Shown here in pieces: positions 39,128 to 48,226 of a DNA stretch of 64,000 nucleotides. The notes beneath the pieces were generated by a model. It was given only the letters and a program-made list of their open reading frames with translations, did not search any database and had not been told where the DNA came from. The translations under genes and the position numbers were made by a program. Origin of the DNA: DASUPK01 sp963763955 (GTDB lineage Bacteria > Actinomycetota > Thermoleophilia > Solirubrobacterales > 70-9); NCBI GenBank assembly GCA_963763955.1, contig CAVXQP010000030.1, positions 124,001 to 188,000 of the forward strand. The letters are read 5' to 3'. Position 1 is the stretch's first letter. Each line of letters opens with the position of its first letter.

Positions 39128-41379
39128 ACTTCGGCGACTACCTCCAGGGCTCGATCGAGCTGATCGCGGTGGCGGCGGCCATGGGCTTCGCCGCGGTGGC
39201 GCTGCGCGGCCGCTTCCTGCCCGGCTGGTCGGGCGCTTCGGCGCGCCTCGCCGAGGTGGTCCTCGGCCTCTCGCTGCTGGTCGTGACGCTCGAGCTGGTC
39301 GGCGTGGTCGGCCTCTATCGGCCCGGCTGGGTCCTGCTCGCCTCGCTGGTCGTCGGGCTGGGGATCGGGTTCGCCTTGCGCCCGGCGCGGCAGGGGCCGC
39401 CACTGTGGGCGCCGCAGGTGACGCCGATCGCGCTCGGCGTCGCGGTCGCCGCCGCCTTCCTGGTCGCCGTGCATTGGGCGATGCCGACCCAGACCGGGCT
39501 CGATATCGGCATGTACCTGCCGAACACCACCTGGCACAACGCCCCCTTCGCCGCGCGCTTCGTCCAGGACCATCAGGTGGGGGCGGTCCACTACATCGAC
39601 ACGCTCAACCTGACCGTCTGGTTCTACCCGCAGAACTCGGAGCTGCTCCATTCGGCCGGGGTCCTCTTCCTCGGCAACGACTTTCTCTCGCCGCTGATCA
39701 ACATCGGCTGGATGTCGCTCTGCCTGCTGGCGGCGTGGTCGTTCGCCCGCCCATACGGCGGCGGCCCCATCGCGGTCCTCGCGATCGCCCTGGTGCTCGA
39801 CGCGAACATGCTGCTGCTCTACCAGCCCGGCGACGCCAAGAACGACGTCGCGGGACTGTTCTTCCTGCTCGCCTCGGCCGCGATCCTGGTCAACGCCGAC
39901 GCGCAACGGCACGCGGCCCACGAGGCCCGACCCGCGGCCCGCGGAACGGCGGCTCTGCCGAACGGCGCCCTGATCGTGGCCGGCCTCGCGGCGGGCCTGG
40001 CGCTGGGTACGAAACTCAACCTGCTCGCGCCGTTCGGCCTGCTGACGCTCGGCGTGATCGCGGTGAGCGCCGGATACCGGTGGCGGTCAACCGGGATCTG
40101 GGTGGTCAGCTCTCTGATCACCGGGGGCTTCTGGTTCGCGCGCAACCTGATCAACGCCGGCAACCCGCTCCCCTGGATCAAGGCCGGTCCGCTCGTCGGC
40201 CCGGACCAGGCGGACATCAACATCCGCGAGCCGCACAACGTCGCCCACTACCTGCTGCCGCCTGACGGCGGGGTGATCAGGCACCACCTGATTCCCGGCC
40301 TCCACGAGAGCTTCGGCGACCTCTGGCCGCTCGTCCTGCTCGTCGTGATCGGCGGCTTCCTGCTGGCGATCTTCCGGGGGCGGACTTCGATGATCCGGAT
40401 GCTCGGGATCGTCGCGCTGCTCAGCGGGCTGGCCTACCTGGTCACGCCGCTGACCGCCGCCGGTCCGCAGGGCGACCCGACCGCGTTCACCACCAACCTG
40501 CGCTACGCCTCACCGGCGATCGGGCTCGGGGCGATGTTGCTCGGCGTCGATGCCGGGTTGCTGAAGCCGCGCGTCCAGCCCTGGGTGATCGGCGCGCTGG
40601 TGGTCCTGCTCCTGGTGCAGGCGGTGCCCGTCTGGGATCTCCACGGGCACCTGTGGACGCGCCACTTCCTGGTCGGAGCGATCGGGCTGGGGATCTTCCT
40701 GATCCTCGTCCCGGTCGGACTGGTGCTGGCCCGCCAGCGGGGCGCCTCTGTGGCCCTGGTCGGCGCCGGCGCGGTGGTGGCGCTCGCCGCAGTGGTAGCG
40801 ATCGGCTGGCCGAAGTCGGACGACTACGTCAAGCACCGCTACCAGGCCTCCACCGCTCCCAGGGACTTCCCGGTCGGCATGAAGGCCGCGCTCGCGTGGT
40901 TCAACCGCGCGAACCCGCACGACTCGCGCATCGCCGTCGTCGGCGGCCGGCCCGGCTTCAAGCAATACGTCTTCTACGGCAACGACCTCTCCAACCACGT
41001 CCAGTACGTCGCCCGCCATGGTCCGCACGGGGCGTATCTGCCGATCGCCAGCGAGGCCGCGCAGAAGGGGCAGGACCCGCGCGCCGTGCAGCAGTGCGAG
41101 GAGTGGCGCCGCGATCTCAATGACGGCCACTACCGGTACCTGATCGCCGGGCCAGATCAGCGGACGCAGTCGCTACCGCCCATCGAGGGGCTCTGGACGG
41201 GGACCGACCCGGCGGCGACGAACCTCGAAGTCAAGGACAACGTGATCGTCTTCAAGCTGAGCGGTCCACTCAATCCCGCGGGCTGTGCGCGCGTCCCACG
41301 TACCAGTACGGGAATCGCGCCCGGTGCCCAGCTCTACAAGACTCTCGGGCTGGGACAGCCGCAGACGACCAGCAAGTGA
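39124..41379 (+). CDS. Polytopic membrane protein, array gene 2 (loop aspartate replaced)
   Basis: 751 residues, paralogous over its whole length to gene 1. The start MNFGDYLQGSIELIAV resembles gene 3. In the first external loop the sequence is YLPNTTWHNAPFAARF: asparagine stands where the other three have aspartate, and the Tyr-His pair is changed. WFYPQNSELLHSAG is intact. The C-terminal domain has VFYGNDLSNHVQYVAR and HYRYLIAGPD. If the loop Asp is catalytic, this copy may be inactive or have another role. ATG overlaps the stop of gene 1 by four bases. Confidence 0.72.
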   Translation: MNFGDYLQGSIELIAVAAAMGFAAVALRGRFLPGWSGASARLAEVVLGLSLLVVTLELVGVVGLYRPGWVLLASLVVGLGIGFALRPARQGPPLWAPQVTPIALGVAVAAAFLVAVHWAMPTQTGLDIGMYLPNTTWHNAPFAARFVQDHQVGAVHYIDTLNLTVWFYPQNSELLHSAGVLFLGNDFLSPLINIGWMSLCLLAAWSFARPYGGGPIAVLAIALVLDANMLLLYQPGDAKNDVAGLFFLLASAAILVNADAQRHAAHEARPAARGTAALPNGALIVAGLAAGLALGTKLNLLAPFGLLTLGVIAVSAGYRWRSTGIWVVSSLITGGFWFARNLINAGNPLPWIKAGPLVGPDQADINIREPHNVAHYLLPPDGGVIRHHLIPGLHESFGDLWPLVLLVVIGGFLLAIFRGRTSMIRMLGIVALLSGLAYLVTPLTAAGPQGDPTAFTTNLRYASPAIGLGAMLLGVDAGLLKPRVQPWVIGALVVLLLVQAVPVWDLHGHLWTRHFLVGAIGLGIFLILVPVGLVLARQRGASVALVGAGAVVALAAVVAIGWPKSDDYVKHRYQASTAPRDFPVGMKAALAWFNRANPHDSRIAVVGGRPGFKQYVFYGNDLSNHVQYVARHGPHGAYLPIASEAAQKGQDPRAVQQCEEWRRDLNDGHYRYLIAGPDQRTQSLPPIEGLWTGTDPAATNLEVKDNVIVFKLSGPLNPAGCARVPRTSTGIAPGAQLYKTLGLGQPQTTSK

Positions 41380-43601
41380 GCTTCGGCGACTACCTCTTCG
41401 GGGTCGTCGGGCTCGCCGCGGTCGCGATCCCGATGGCCCTCGCGGCCGTCCGTCTGCGTCGCCGGCTGCTGCCGGGGTGGGAGGGAGCCCCGGCCCGCTT
41501 GGCCGAGGCGGTCCTCGGCGTCGCGCTGCTCACCGTCCTGCTGCAGCTGCTCGGCGCCCTCGGGATCCTCGTCCCAGCCGTCCTGATCGTCTCGTCTCTG
41601 GCGATCGGCCTCGGCCTCTGGTTCGGCGTGCGTGACGCTTTATCGGTCCATAGCGCCGGAAAAACGCCACGCACGGAAAGCATCGACGCGGACCGGCCGC
41701 CAGCCCCGGCTATCCCTCTTCCCCAGACGGTGTTGGCGCTCGCGGCCGCAGCCTTCGTCGCCGCCCACTGGGCGACCGGCCTGCAGGACGTCTGGGGCCG
41801 GGGGATGCTCACCTTCGACACGCTCTGGTACCACGGGCCGTTCGCGGCGCGCATCGCCGACACCGGGTCGGTGTGGGGGATGCACTTCATCGATCCCCTC
41901 TACCTGAACTGGTTCTATCCGCAGAACTCCGAGCTGCTGCACGCCGCGGGCATCGTCCTCTTCAACCGCGACATCTTCAGTCCGCTGGTCAACTTCGGTT
42001 GGCTCGGGGTCACCCTGCTCGCCGCCTGGTGCATCGGCCGCCCGTACGGGGTGGCGCCCCTCTCGCTGACCGGGGTCGCGATCGCGATGGATACCGGCCC
42101 GATGGTCCCGAGGGAGGCCGGCACGCCGGCGACGGACACGGTGCCGGTTGCCCTGCTCCTCGCCGCCGCGGCGATCCTGATCAATGCCTGGGCGATGCGA
42201 TCGGGCAATGGCGAGGGCTCTCGGCAGCGAGCCGCGCCCTCCTGGTCGCCGCTCGGGGCGCTGCTCGTGGCCGGCCTCGCGATGGGGATCGCACTGGGCA
42301 GCAAGCTGACGATCTCGGGCGCCACGGCCGCGATGGCCGTGGGCGTGATCTTCATCGTCCCGCCCGGCATCCGCCGCAAGGCCTTCGGCGTCTTCCTGGC
42401 GGGGGTCGTCGCCACGGCCGGCTTCTGGTTCCTCCGGAACCTGATCCACTCGGGCAACCCGCTGCCCTGGATCCGCCACATCGGGCCGATCCAGCTGCCC
42501 GGACCGAACCGCGGGCTCGAGGGCCGCGACGACTTCACGGTCGCGCATTACATCCTCTCCAACCCCAGCACGAGCCTCTGGCGCGCCTACTTCCTCAACC
42601 CGATCGAGAACCTGCTCGGGCCGCTCTGGTTCCTGATCCTCGGCGGCGCCGCCGGGGGCGCGGTTCTCGCCGTCTGGCGCCCTCGATCCCCCGCGGTGCG
42701 GCTCGCCGGCGCGGTCACGATCGTGGCCGCGATCGCCTATCTGTTCACGCCGCTCACCGCGGCCGGTCCCGAGGGCCACCCGCTGGCGTTCGGGATCAAC
42801 CTCCGCTACCTGACGCCGGGGCTGGCGCTTGGTCTGGCGCTGCTGCCGCTCGAGCCGCGCATCGTGCCGGGTCGCCTCCGCCTCCCGCTGATCGTCGGCG
42901 GCCTGATTGCGCTCTTCTTCACCTCGCACTACTCGGACGCCAACGTCGCCTGGAAGGGCATGTTCGCCTCGATCCCGTGGGCTGCGCTGATCGGGATCGT
43001 GCTGATCGGCGCCCCGGTCGGCCTCGCCCTGCTCGCTCGGCGCAGAGCGATGCTCGCGGGACTCGCGGGCGCGGTGCTGGTGCTGGCGATCGGCGCCGTG
43101 GGATGGGCAAAGCAGGACGACTACTTCGCGCACCGCTATAGCCGCGCCGAGGACTTCCGCTTCCAGCTCGATGACGCCGTTCGCTGGGCGAAGCCGACCT
43201 CGAACCTGCGCATCGGCGTGGCCGGCACCAGCGGCGCCTACAACCAGTACGGCTTCTACGGCGACGATGTCTCGAACTACGTGCAATACGTCGGCCGCCA
43301 CCTGCCGGAGGCCGACTTCCGCACCATCGAGAACTGTCCCGACTTCAGGCGGGCAGTCAACGACGGGCACTACGACTACCTGATCACCACTCCCGAGCTC
43401 GACCTCAACACCCCGTCCAACGCCAGCGCCTCACCGGAGCGGGGCTGGGTGAAGAACGATCCGGCCGTCGAGGAGGTGGTGCATTCCGGGCGCGTATCCG
43501 TGTTCCGGATCACGGGCGAGCTCTCGCCCGCCGGCTGCGGTGCCGCGAACCAGCGTGGTGTCGTGGTTCAACCGGGAGGATCGGCTACGACCAAGCGGTG
43601 A
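41376..43601 (+). CDS. Polytopic membrane protein, array gene 3
   Basis: 741 residues, about 12 membrane helices. It starts MSFGDYLFGVVGLAAVAI. The first external loop has TFDTLWYHGPFAARIADTGS with the acidic residue kept, then NWFYPQNSELLHAAG. The C-terminal domain contains GFYGDDVSNYVQYVGR and HYDYLITTPELD. The GTG start lies in the last codons of gene 2 (four-base overlap). Assignment as a GT-C-like enzyme follows gene 1. Confidence 0.73.
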   Translation: MSFGDYLFGVVGLAAVAIPMALAAVRLRRRLLPGWEGAPARLAEAVLGVALLTVLLQLLGALGILVPAVLIVSSLAIGLGLWFGVRDALSVHSAGKTPRTESIDADRPPAPAIPLPQTVLALAAAAFVAAHWATGLQDVWGRGMLTFDTLWYHGPFAARIADTGSVWGMHFIDPLYLNWFYPQNSELLHAAGIVLFNRDIFSPLVNFGWLGVTLLAAWCIGRPYGVAPLSLTGVAIAMDTGPMVPREAGTPATDTVPVALLLAAAAILINAWAMRSGNGEGSRQRAAPSWSPLGALLVAGLAMGIALGSKLTISGATAAMAVGVIFIVPPGIRRKAFGVFLAGVVATAGFWFLRNLIHSGNPLPWIRHIGPIQLPGPNRGLEGRDDFTVAHYILSNPSTSLWRAYFLNPIENLLGPLWFLILGGAAGGAVLAVWRPRSPAVRLAGAVTIVAAIAYLFTPLTAAGPEGHPLAFGINLRYLTPGLALGLALLPLEPRIVPGRLRLPLIVGGLIALFFTSHYSDANVAWKGMFASIPWAALIGIVLIGAPVGLALLARRRAMLAGLAGAVLVLAIGAVGWAKQDDYFAHRYSRAEDFRFQLDDAVRWAKPTSNLRIGVAGTSGAYNQYGFYGDDVSNYVQYVGRHLPEADFRTIENCPDFRRAVNDGHYDYLITTPELDLNTPSNASASPERGWVKNDPAVEEVVHSGRVSVFRITGELSPAGCGAANQRGVVVQPGGSATTKR

Positions 43602-45824
43602 GCGGCGTCGGCGATTACATACTCGGTGTGCTCGGCCTGGTGGCCGTCGTCCTCTCGATGGCGATCGCAGGCCGGACGACGCGCCGCGCCGTCCTCCCAA
43701 GCTGGACCGGGCCGCCGGCCCTGCTGGCCGACTCGGTCCTCGCCATCGGCATCCTGATCGTGGTCGCGGAGCTGCTCGGCCTGTTCGGGGTGCTCGACGG
43801 CGTACTGCTGGTCGCAGCCTGTCTGATCGTGGGAGGCGGGGCGCTGCGACTCGAGCCGATGCTGATGCGCGCCGGCGCTCGTGTCGCCCACTGGGGGAAG
43901 TCCGAGGAGCCCGATCTGCTGCCGGCGCCGTCCATCGGCCCCATCGAGCTGGCGGTGGCGGGAATCCTGGCGCTGATCGTCGCCGCCCAGTGGGCGGGCC
44001 CCACGCTCCTGGCGCTCGACCGCGGAATCTACGGCGGGGACTCGCTCTGGTACCACATGCCGCTCGCGGCCCACATCGCCGACACGCACTCGATCACCGG
44101 GCTGCTCTACACCGATCCGCTCTATCTCAACTGGTTCTACCCGCAGGTCTCCGAGCTGCTCCACGCGGGCGGGATCCTTCTCCTCGGCAACGACTTCCTC
44201 TCGCCGCTGCTCAACATGGCGTGGCTCGGCCTCGCCCTGTTCGCCGGCTACTGCATCGGCCGGCCCTATGGGACCGGTCCGACCGCGATGGCGGCGGTCG
44301 CCTCGGTGATGGCCGCCAACCTGCTCTTCAGCCGGCAGCCGGGCAACGCGAACAACGACGTGGTCGCGATCGCGCTCTTTCTCTCCGCCGTCGCGCTGCT
44401 GCTCAACAGCCGCTGGCCCGGCCGCTCCCGGGACGGCGGGCCGCCCTCCGGGACGCTGATCGTCGCCGGAGTCGCTGCCGGCCTCGCCCTGGGCACCAAG
44501 CTGACGGTCGTGCCGCCGGTCCTAGCCCTGACGGTCGGCGTGATCTGGATCAGCGGAGCCGGCTACCGCCTGCGCGCGTCGGCCGAGTGGCTCGGCGCGA
44601 TGCTGATCGGCGGCGGCTACTGGTACGTCCGCAACCTGATCGTCTCGGGCAATCCGTTCCCCTGGCAGTCGATCGGGCCGATCCACCACGCCGAGGCCCT
44701 GCAGGGGCGCCACCCGTACTCGATCGTTCACTACGCAACGGACACGAGCGTCTGGGGCCGCTACTTCACGCCCGCCCTGCACGAGCGGCTCGGCGAGCTC
44801 TGGCCCGCCTACCTCGGGCTGGCCGTGATCGCGGTGCTGCTCGTCCTCTGGCGAGGGGGGCGGATGGAGCGCATGCTCGCGCTGGTCGCCGTGGCGTCCG
44901 CGATCGCCTACCTGCTGACGCCGCTCGGCGCCTCCGGGCCGGAGGGCATGCCCGTGGGTTTCCGGCTCAACATCCGCTACCTGGCGCCGGGATTGGTGCT
45001 CGCCCTGACCCTGCTGGCGATCCCGCCGCGCTTTGCCGGTGAGCAGCGAGTCTGGGGACTAGGGACTCGCGCTCAGATCTGGCGGGTCGGCACACTGGCG
45101 CTCTTCGCCGTCCTGATCGTGGTCAGCGCCGGGGCGATCGGGGCCATCGACACTGGGCGCATCCCGGGCACCGCGGCGCTGGCACTGGCGGTCGTGGCGC
45201 TGCCGCTGCTGCTGGTCTTCCTCTTCCGCCGCGGGCTGGAGCCGGTGCCCATCGCGGCCATCGGCCTGGCCGCCCTGATCGCACTCGCGGTCCTCGGGCG
45301 TATGGCCCAGACCCACTACCTGGACGAGCGCTACTCCTCGACCGCGCCCGACTACCCGAAGACCGAGCAGCCCGCGACGGAGCTCAATCAGGGACTCGGC
45401 TCCGCCTACGACTGGGCGAGGGAGGCGCGCGGCCTCCGCCTCGCGCTGTCCGGGACGATGGGCGCCCTCTTCCAGTACGGCCTCTGGGGCGGGGACTCGA
45501 GCAACACGGTCACCTACATCGGCCGGAAGGGGCCGCGTGGGTCCTTCAACGAGATCTCGCGAGTGCCCCGAATGGATCGCGGCCCTGAACGACGGGGACT
45601 ACGACTACGTCATCACGACGCCGACCTACCACCAGGATGACCCGGCGGCCGACACCGCTCCCCCGCAGCGCGACTGGATCTCTCACGCCGGCAACGTGCA
45701 GCACGTCGCCTCCGCGGGCCTCGTCGACATCTGGAAGATCACGGGCACGCTCGATCCTCTGGCCTGCGCCGCCGTCACCGCCGGAACTCCTCCCGGCGCG
45801 GCGCTTCCGCCTGCTACCAAGTAG
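43598..45824 (+). pseudogene. Polytopic membrane protein, array gene 4, one-base frameshift near the C-terminus
   Basis: The fourth paralogue starts GTG 43598. The loop motif is GGDSLWYHMPLAAHIADTHS, then NWFYPQVSELLHAGG. The frame holds through GLWGGDSSNTVTYIGRKGP, then near 45556-45562 one extra base shifts it. The homologous continuation ECPEWIAALNDGDYDYVITT is in the next frame and ends at TAG 45824. The shifted frame stops at 45640. Nearly all of the membrane part is intact, so either a sequencing error or a recent loss of the C-terminal domain is possible. Confidence 0.72.
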
Positions 45825-45827
45825 GGG

Positions 45828-46160
45828 ATGGCCTATCCCCTCGACAACGCCCTCTTCCAGTGGGAGGAGGGCGCGAGGCGCCTCCGCGAGCTCGAGGCGG
45901 AGCCCCGGCGTGCCCGCACCGCGGCCCGCGCCGTGGACGCGATCCGCGACGAGCTCCGCCGCCGGATCGGACCGACTTTCTCCGCGCAGGAGCTGGCCGA
46001 GCTCTACGGCCGCGGCACCGACTGGTGCCTCGAGGCCGCCCGTGCAGCAGCCCCAATGGCGGCGGTAGACCTGGACCCGCAGGCGATCGTGGACGGTGCC
46101 TTCTACCTCTACCTGCGCGGCGCCAAGGACTACTCGGGCGGGCGGGTCAGAGCCGAATAG
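45828..46160 (+). CDS. Conserved-looking small protein, unknown function
   Basis: A 110-residue, mostly helical soluble protein starting MAYPLDNALFQWEEGARRLR. It has a charged N-terminal helix and a second half with ELYGRGTDWCLEAARAAAP and DGAFYLYLRGAKDYSGGRV. It follows array gene 4 by three bases and may be cotranscribed. I do not recognise the family. Confidence 0.65.
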   Translation: MAYPLDNALFQWEEGARRLRELEAEPRRARTAARAVDAIRDELRRRIGPTFSAQELAELYGRGTDWCLEAARAAAPMAAVDLDPQAIVDGAFYLYLRGAKDYSGGRVRAE

Positions 46161-46263
46161 AAGCGACGCTTCTGCGGCGGGTGGCGCCGGAATTTCTGTC
46201 GCTGGCGCGACTGTTTTCCGCGTCTGCGACAAATCCGGCGACAGGACCCGCCGCGCAGAAACG

Positions 46264-46785
46264 TCAGTCTTCGACCCGCTCGAGCACGATCCGCTCGGGC
46301 TCGATCGTCACCCGCAGCGCCTTGTGGCCCTCCCAGTGCTCGGCATAGGTGGGGTCGTCCTTAACGGCCGGATCGAGCCAGATGCCGTAGCCCTCCTCAT
46401 CGCCCTGATCGAAGGTCGCCTCGAGCTGGCGGCGCCGCCCTCGGCCGCGGCGCCCGCGCCGCCGGCGGCGCCGCCTGCCGCCGGTGCGCTCCTGGTCGCC
46501 GTCGCCATCGTCATCGCTCTCATCCTCGCCCTCGTCGGTCGCGTCCTCTTCCTCCTCGGGCTCGGGCTCTCCCAGCTCGGCCTCGATCTCGGCCTCTATC
46601 TCATCGCGGAGGTCGACGTCGCTGGCCGGTTCCTCGCCCTCGGTGGTGAGCCCGTGGCGGCTGCGGAAGTCACGCAGCTGCGACGCGGGAACACCAAGCT
46701 GGTGCGCGATCCACGCATCGGTCCGGCCTTGACGAACCCAGGCTCGGATCTGGTTGAGCTGTGGTCTCAGGGACTGGCGGGCCAC
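46264..46785 (-). CDS. Protein with helix-turn-helix, acidic and arginine-rich regions
   Basis: 173 residues from GTG 46785. The N-terminus (LNQIRAWVRQGRTDAWIAHQ, then LGVPASQLRDFRSRHGL) looks like a helix-turn-helix. An acidic stretch (EIEAEIEAELGEPEPEEEED) and an arginine run (GGRRRRRRRGRRGRGRRR) follow. A compact C-terminal domain (DEEGYGIWLDPAVKDDPTY) closes it. The basic run could bind nucleic acid. It is divergent from csrA with about 130 bases between starts. Earlier in-frame starts would run into csrA. Confidence 0.65.
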   Translation of the reverse strand: MARQSLRPQLNQIRAWVRQGRTDAWIAHQLGVPASQLRDFRSRHGLTTEGEEPASDVDLRDEIEAEIEAELGEPEPEEEEDATDEGEDESDDDGDGDQERTGGRRRRRRRGRRGRGRRRQLEATFDQGDEEGYGIWLDPAVKDDPTYAEHWEGHKALRVTIEPERIVLERVED

Positions 46786-46846
46786 GGCGGCGGACTCTAG
46801 ATGATTCGCAAGTTGTGCCTTGGCAGGCGAGACGGAAGCCGGTACG

Positions 46847-46902
46847 CTACTCAGTTCTGAGTAGGCGACAGGGATCGCTGCCTGGGGTAGGCAGGTGATC
46901 CC
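46847..46902 (+). promoter_or_regulatory. Palindrome and hairpin in the csrA leader
   Basis: CTACTCAG-TT-CTGAGTAG (46847-46864) is a perfect palindrome. Seven bases on, GGGATC (46871-46876) pairs with GATCCC (46897-46902) around an inner TGCCT/AGGCA stem. The csrA ribosome-binding site CGAGGAGG follows directly. The GGA motifs in ACAGGGA and CGAGGAGG are the kind CsrA binds, so autoregulation is possible (inference). Confidence 0.45.
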
Positions 46903-46917
46903 ACGAGGAGGCAAGCG

Positions 46918-47157
46918 ATGCTGGTGCTGACACGGAAGCTGGGCCAAAGCATCATGATCGGCGACCGCGTTGAGGTTCAGGTGCTCTCGGTGGCGGGCGA
47001 GAAGGTGCGCCTGGGCATCACCGCTCCCGAGGATGTATCGATCTTCCGCAACGAGGTCTACGACCGGATCGAGAGCGAGACTGAGGTCGGTCCCGAAGAT
47101 GAAGGGACCGACAACGCCGTTTCCAGGGCGCTGCAGCGGCTAAGTCAGCGCTCGTAA
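46918..47157 (+). CDS. csrA: Carbon storage regulator, RNA-binding translational repressor
   Basis: A 79-residue CsrA: MLVLTRKLGQSIMIGDRVEV, VLSVAGEKVRLGITAPEDVS and IFRNEVYDRI match the five-stranded dimer fold, including the conserved L-T-R-K start and the VRLGI..AP core. The C-terminal ~25 residues are acidic and extra. A strong GAGGAGG ribosome-binding site precedes the ATG. In Gram-positive bacteria csrA usually sits with flagellar genes and fliW; neither is near it here. Confidence 0.95.
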   Translation: MLVLTRKLGQSIMIGDRVEVQVLSVAGEKVRLGITAPEDVSIFRNEVYDRIESETEVGPEDEGTDNAVSRALQRLSQRS

Positions 47158-47158
47158 T

Positions 47159-47287
47159 CCGGCTTCGCCATCAGATCGCGGCCACAGGCGGCTGCCCGGC
47201 CTTCCAATAAACGGGTCGCGCTGTCGCGCGCCCTCGGATATCGGGCTTCGCCCTTCGCTCCGAACGAGACCAGTCTGGTGGCCGCTA
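47159..47287. repeat. Long cruciform intergenic element, copy B
   Basis: Fills the gap after csrA. Outer arms GCGGCCAC (47178-47185) and GTGGCCGC (47278-47285) pair perfectly; compared with copy A (GCCGCCAC/GTGGCGGC) both strands have changed together. The 18 bases 47161-47178 are identical to 66-83. A GGGC-GAA-GCCC hairpin recurs (about 47242-47253), and copy B also contains a GNNA-hairpin repeat. The right arm includes the stop codon of the next gene. Confidence 0.6.
47202..47241 (-). repeat. GNNA-hairpin repeat, copy 6 (nested in cruciform B)
   Basis: On the minus strand: CGAGGGCGCGC, loop GACA, GCGCG, A, CCCGTTTATT. The stem is GGG-CGCGC with GCGCG-(A)-CCC, keeping the bulged A. Cruciform copy A lacks this insertion in the corresponding place, so the small element appears to have entered the larger one. 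Confidence 0.65.
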
Positions 47288-47536
47288 GCCGCCCATCAGC
47301 CAGGCCAGCGTCTCGAACATCGCGACGACCACGGTGACGACGGTGATCGTCAGGCAGACCAGGAGGACGCTGAACCGGACCTTGCCGCGTGACTCGTTGC
47401 GTGTGATGCGACGCGCGCGCGAGCGGTTGACCGCGCGCTTGCGCAGCTGGTCGCGCCGGCGTTGCTCGAGCGCCATCTCCTGCTCGAACGCCAGCTCGAT
47501 CTGAGCCATGCTCTGTCGCATCCGCATCTGAGTCAT
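47285..47536 (-). CDS. Small membrane protein with basic cytoplasmic part
   Basis: 83 residues: MTQMRMRQSMAQIELAFEQE, a long charged and basic helix (RRRDQLRKRAVNRSRARR), then one C-terminal membrane helix (VLLVCLTITVVTVVVAMFET). This is a tail-anchored arrangement. The stop codon lies in the right arm of cruciform B. I do not recognise the family. Confidence 0.6.
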   Translation of the reverse strand: MTQMRMRQSMAQIELAFEQEMALEQRRRDQLRKRAVNRSRARRITRNESRGKVRFSVLLVCLTITVVTVVVAMFETLAWLMGG

Positions 47537-47624
47537 CGCAAAGGCCCCCCGGGGCGGCCGTGCAAGCTAGCAAAGGATCTTGCAAGAGCCAAGCAGCACA
47601 AGCCGCGTCGAGAGCCGCCTTCGA

Positions 47625-48176
47625 CTATAGGGGGCAGCGCCCCCATAACCCGCGCCCCTTGACGCCCGCGCGCGAGGCGAGGCGGGCGAAGAGCGGCGCG
47701 TGCGAGTCGTTCGGAGGGATCGTCAGCGGGCGGGCCAGGCCGCGGCGCGCGAGCTCGGCGTTGACGAACAGCGGCCGCCCGCCGGGGCCGCGCGAGCGAT
47801 AGACGTAGGCGAGCAGCCGCCCGTAGACGTCTCGCTGCTCGGCGTCGAAGCGCAGGGTCACGGTGCGCCCGCCCACCAGGCGCTCGTTGACAGCGTGGGC
47901 CTTCGGCCCGCCGCACTGCACCGGTGTCCCCGGCTTCACGGTCTCCGGAGTGTCGATGCCGATGTAGCGAACCGTGTCCTCGTCGCCGTCCGGCATCGTC
48001 ACGTCGATCGTGTCCCCGTCGACGACGCGGGTCACCTTGGCGCTGACAGGGCCGGGTGGATCCGCGGAGCCGCCCTCATCAGTGCCGCAACGCGAGATCG
48101 AGACCGCAACCAGAACAGCGGCAACGAATAGGGGCGCCCGCAGCGCGCCACGGCGCATCGGGTGAGGGCCGGTCAC
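47625..48176 (-). CDS. Thermonuclease (SNase-like) family protein, exported
   Basis: 183 residues. The N-terminus MRRGALRAPLFVAAVLVAVS is a signal peptide, ending near SRCGTDEGG, possibly a lipoprotein site although not a classic lipobox. The nuclease domain shows VTRVVDGDTIDVTMPDGDED, VRYIGIDTPETVKPG with the active-site Arg and Asp, and RDVYGRLLAYVYRSRG with the second Arg; the acidic residue lies in GRTVTLRFDAEQRDVYGR. It should degrade extracellular DNA or RNA with calcium. GTG 48176 or ATG 48158 is the start. Confidence 0.88.
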   Translation of the reverse strand: MTGPHPMRRGALRAPLFVAAVLVAVSISRCGTDEGGSADPPGPVSAKVTRVVDGDTIDVTMPDGDEDTVRYIGIDTPETVKPGTPVQCGGPKAHAVNERLVGGRTVTLRFDAEQRDVYGRLLAYVYRSRGPGGRPLFVNAELARRGLARPLTIPPNDSHAPLFARLASRAGVKGRGLWGRCPL

Positions 48177-48226
48177 CCCTCGATGATGTCCAGGACGCCG
48201 GAACTATCCGTTTTGGTCGGCGCTCC

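Noticed and set aside
36950..39403. An 817-codon minus-strand open frame, and similar long minus frames across the array
   Set aside because: Antisense to the membrane-protein genes. It is Arg/Asp/Gln/Pro-rich, as expected when hydrophobic codons are read backwards in GC-rich DNA.
46800..46947. Longer N-terminus for the minus-strand Arg-rich protein, extending into csrA
   Set aside because: The added residues would read antisense through the csrA leader and ribosome-binding site. GTG 46785 starts at the conserved-looking helix-turn-helix.
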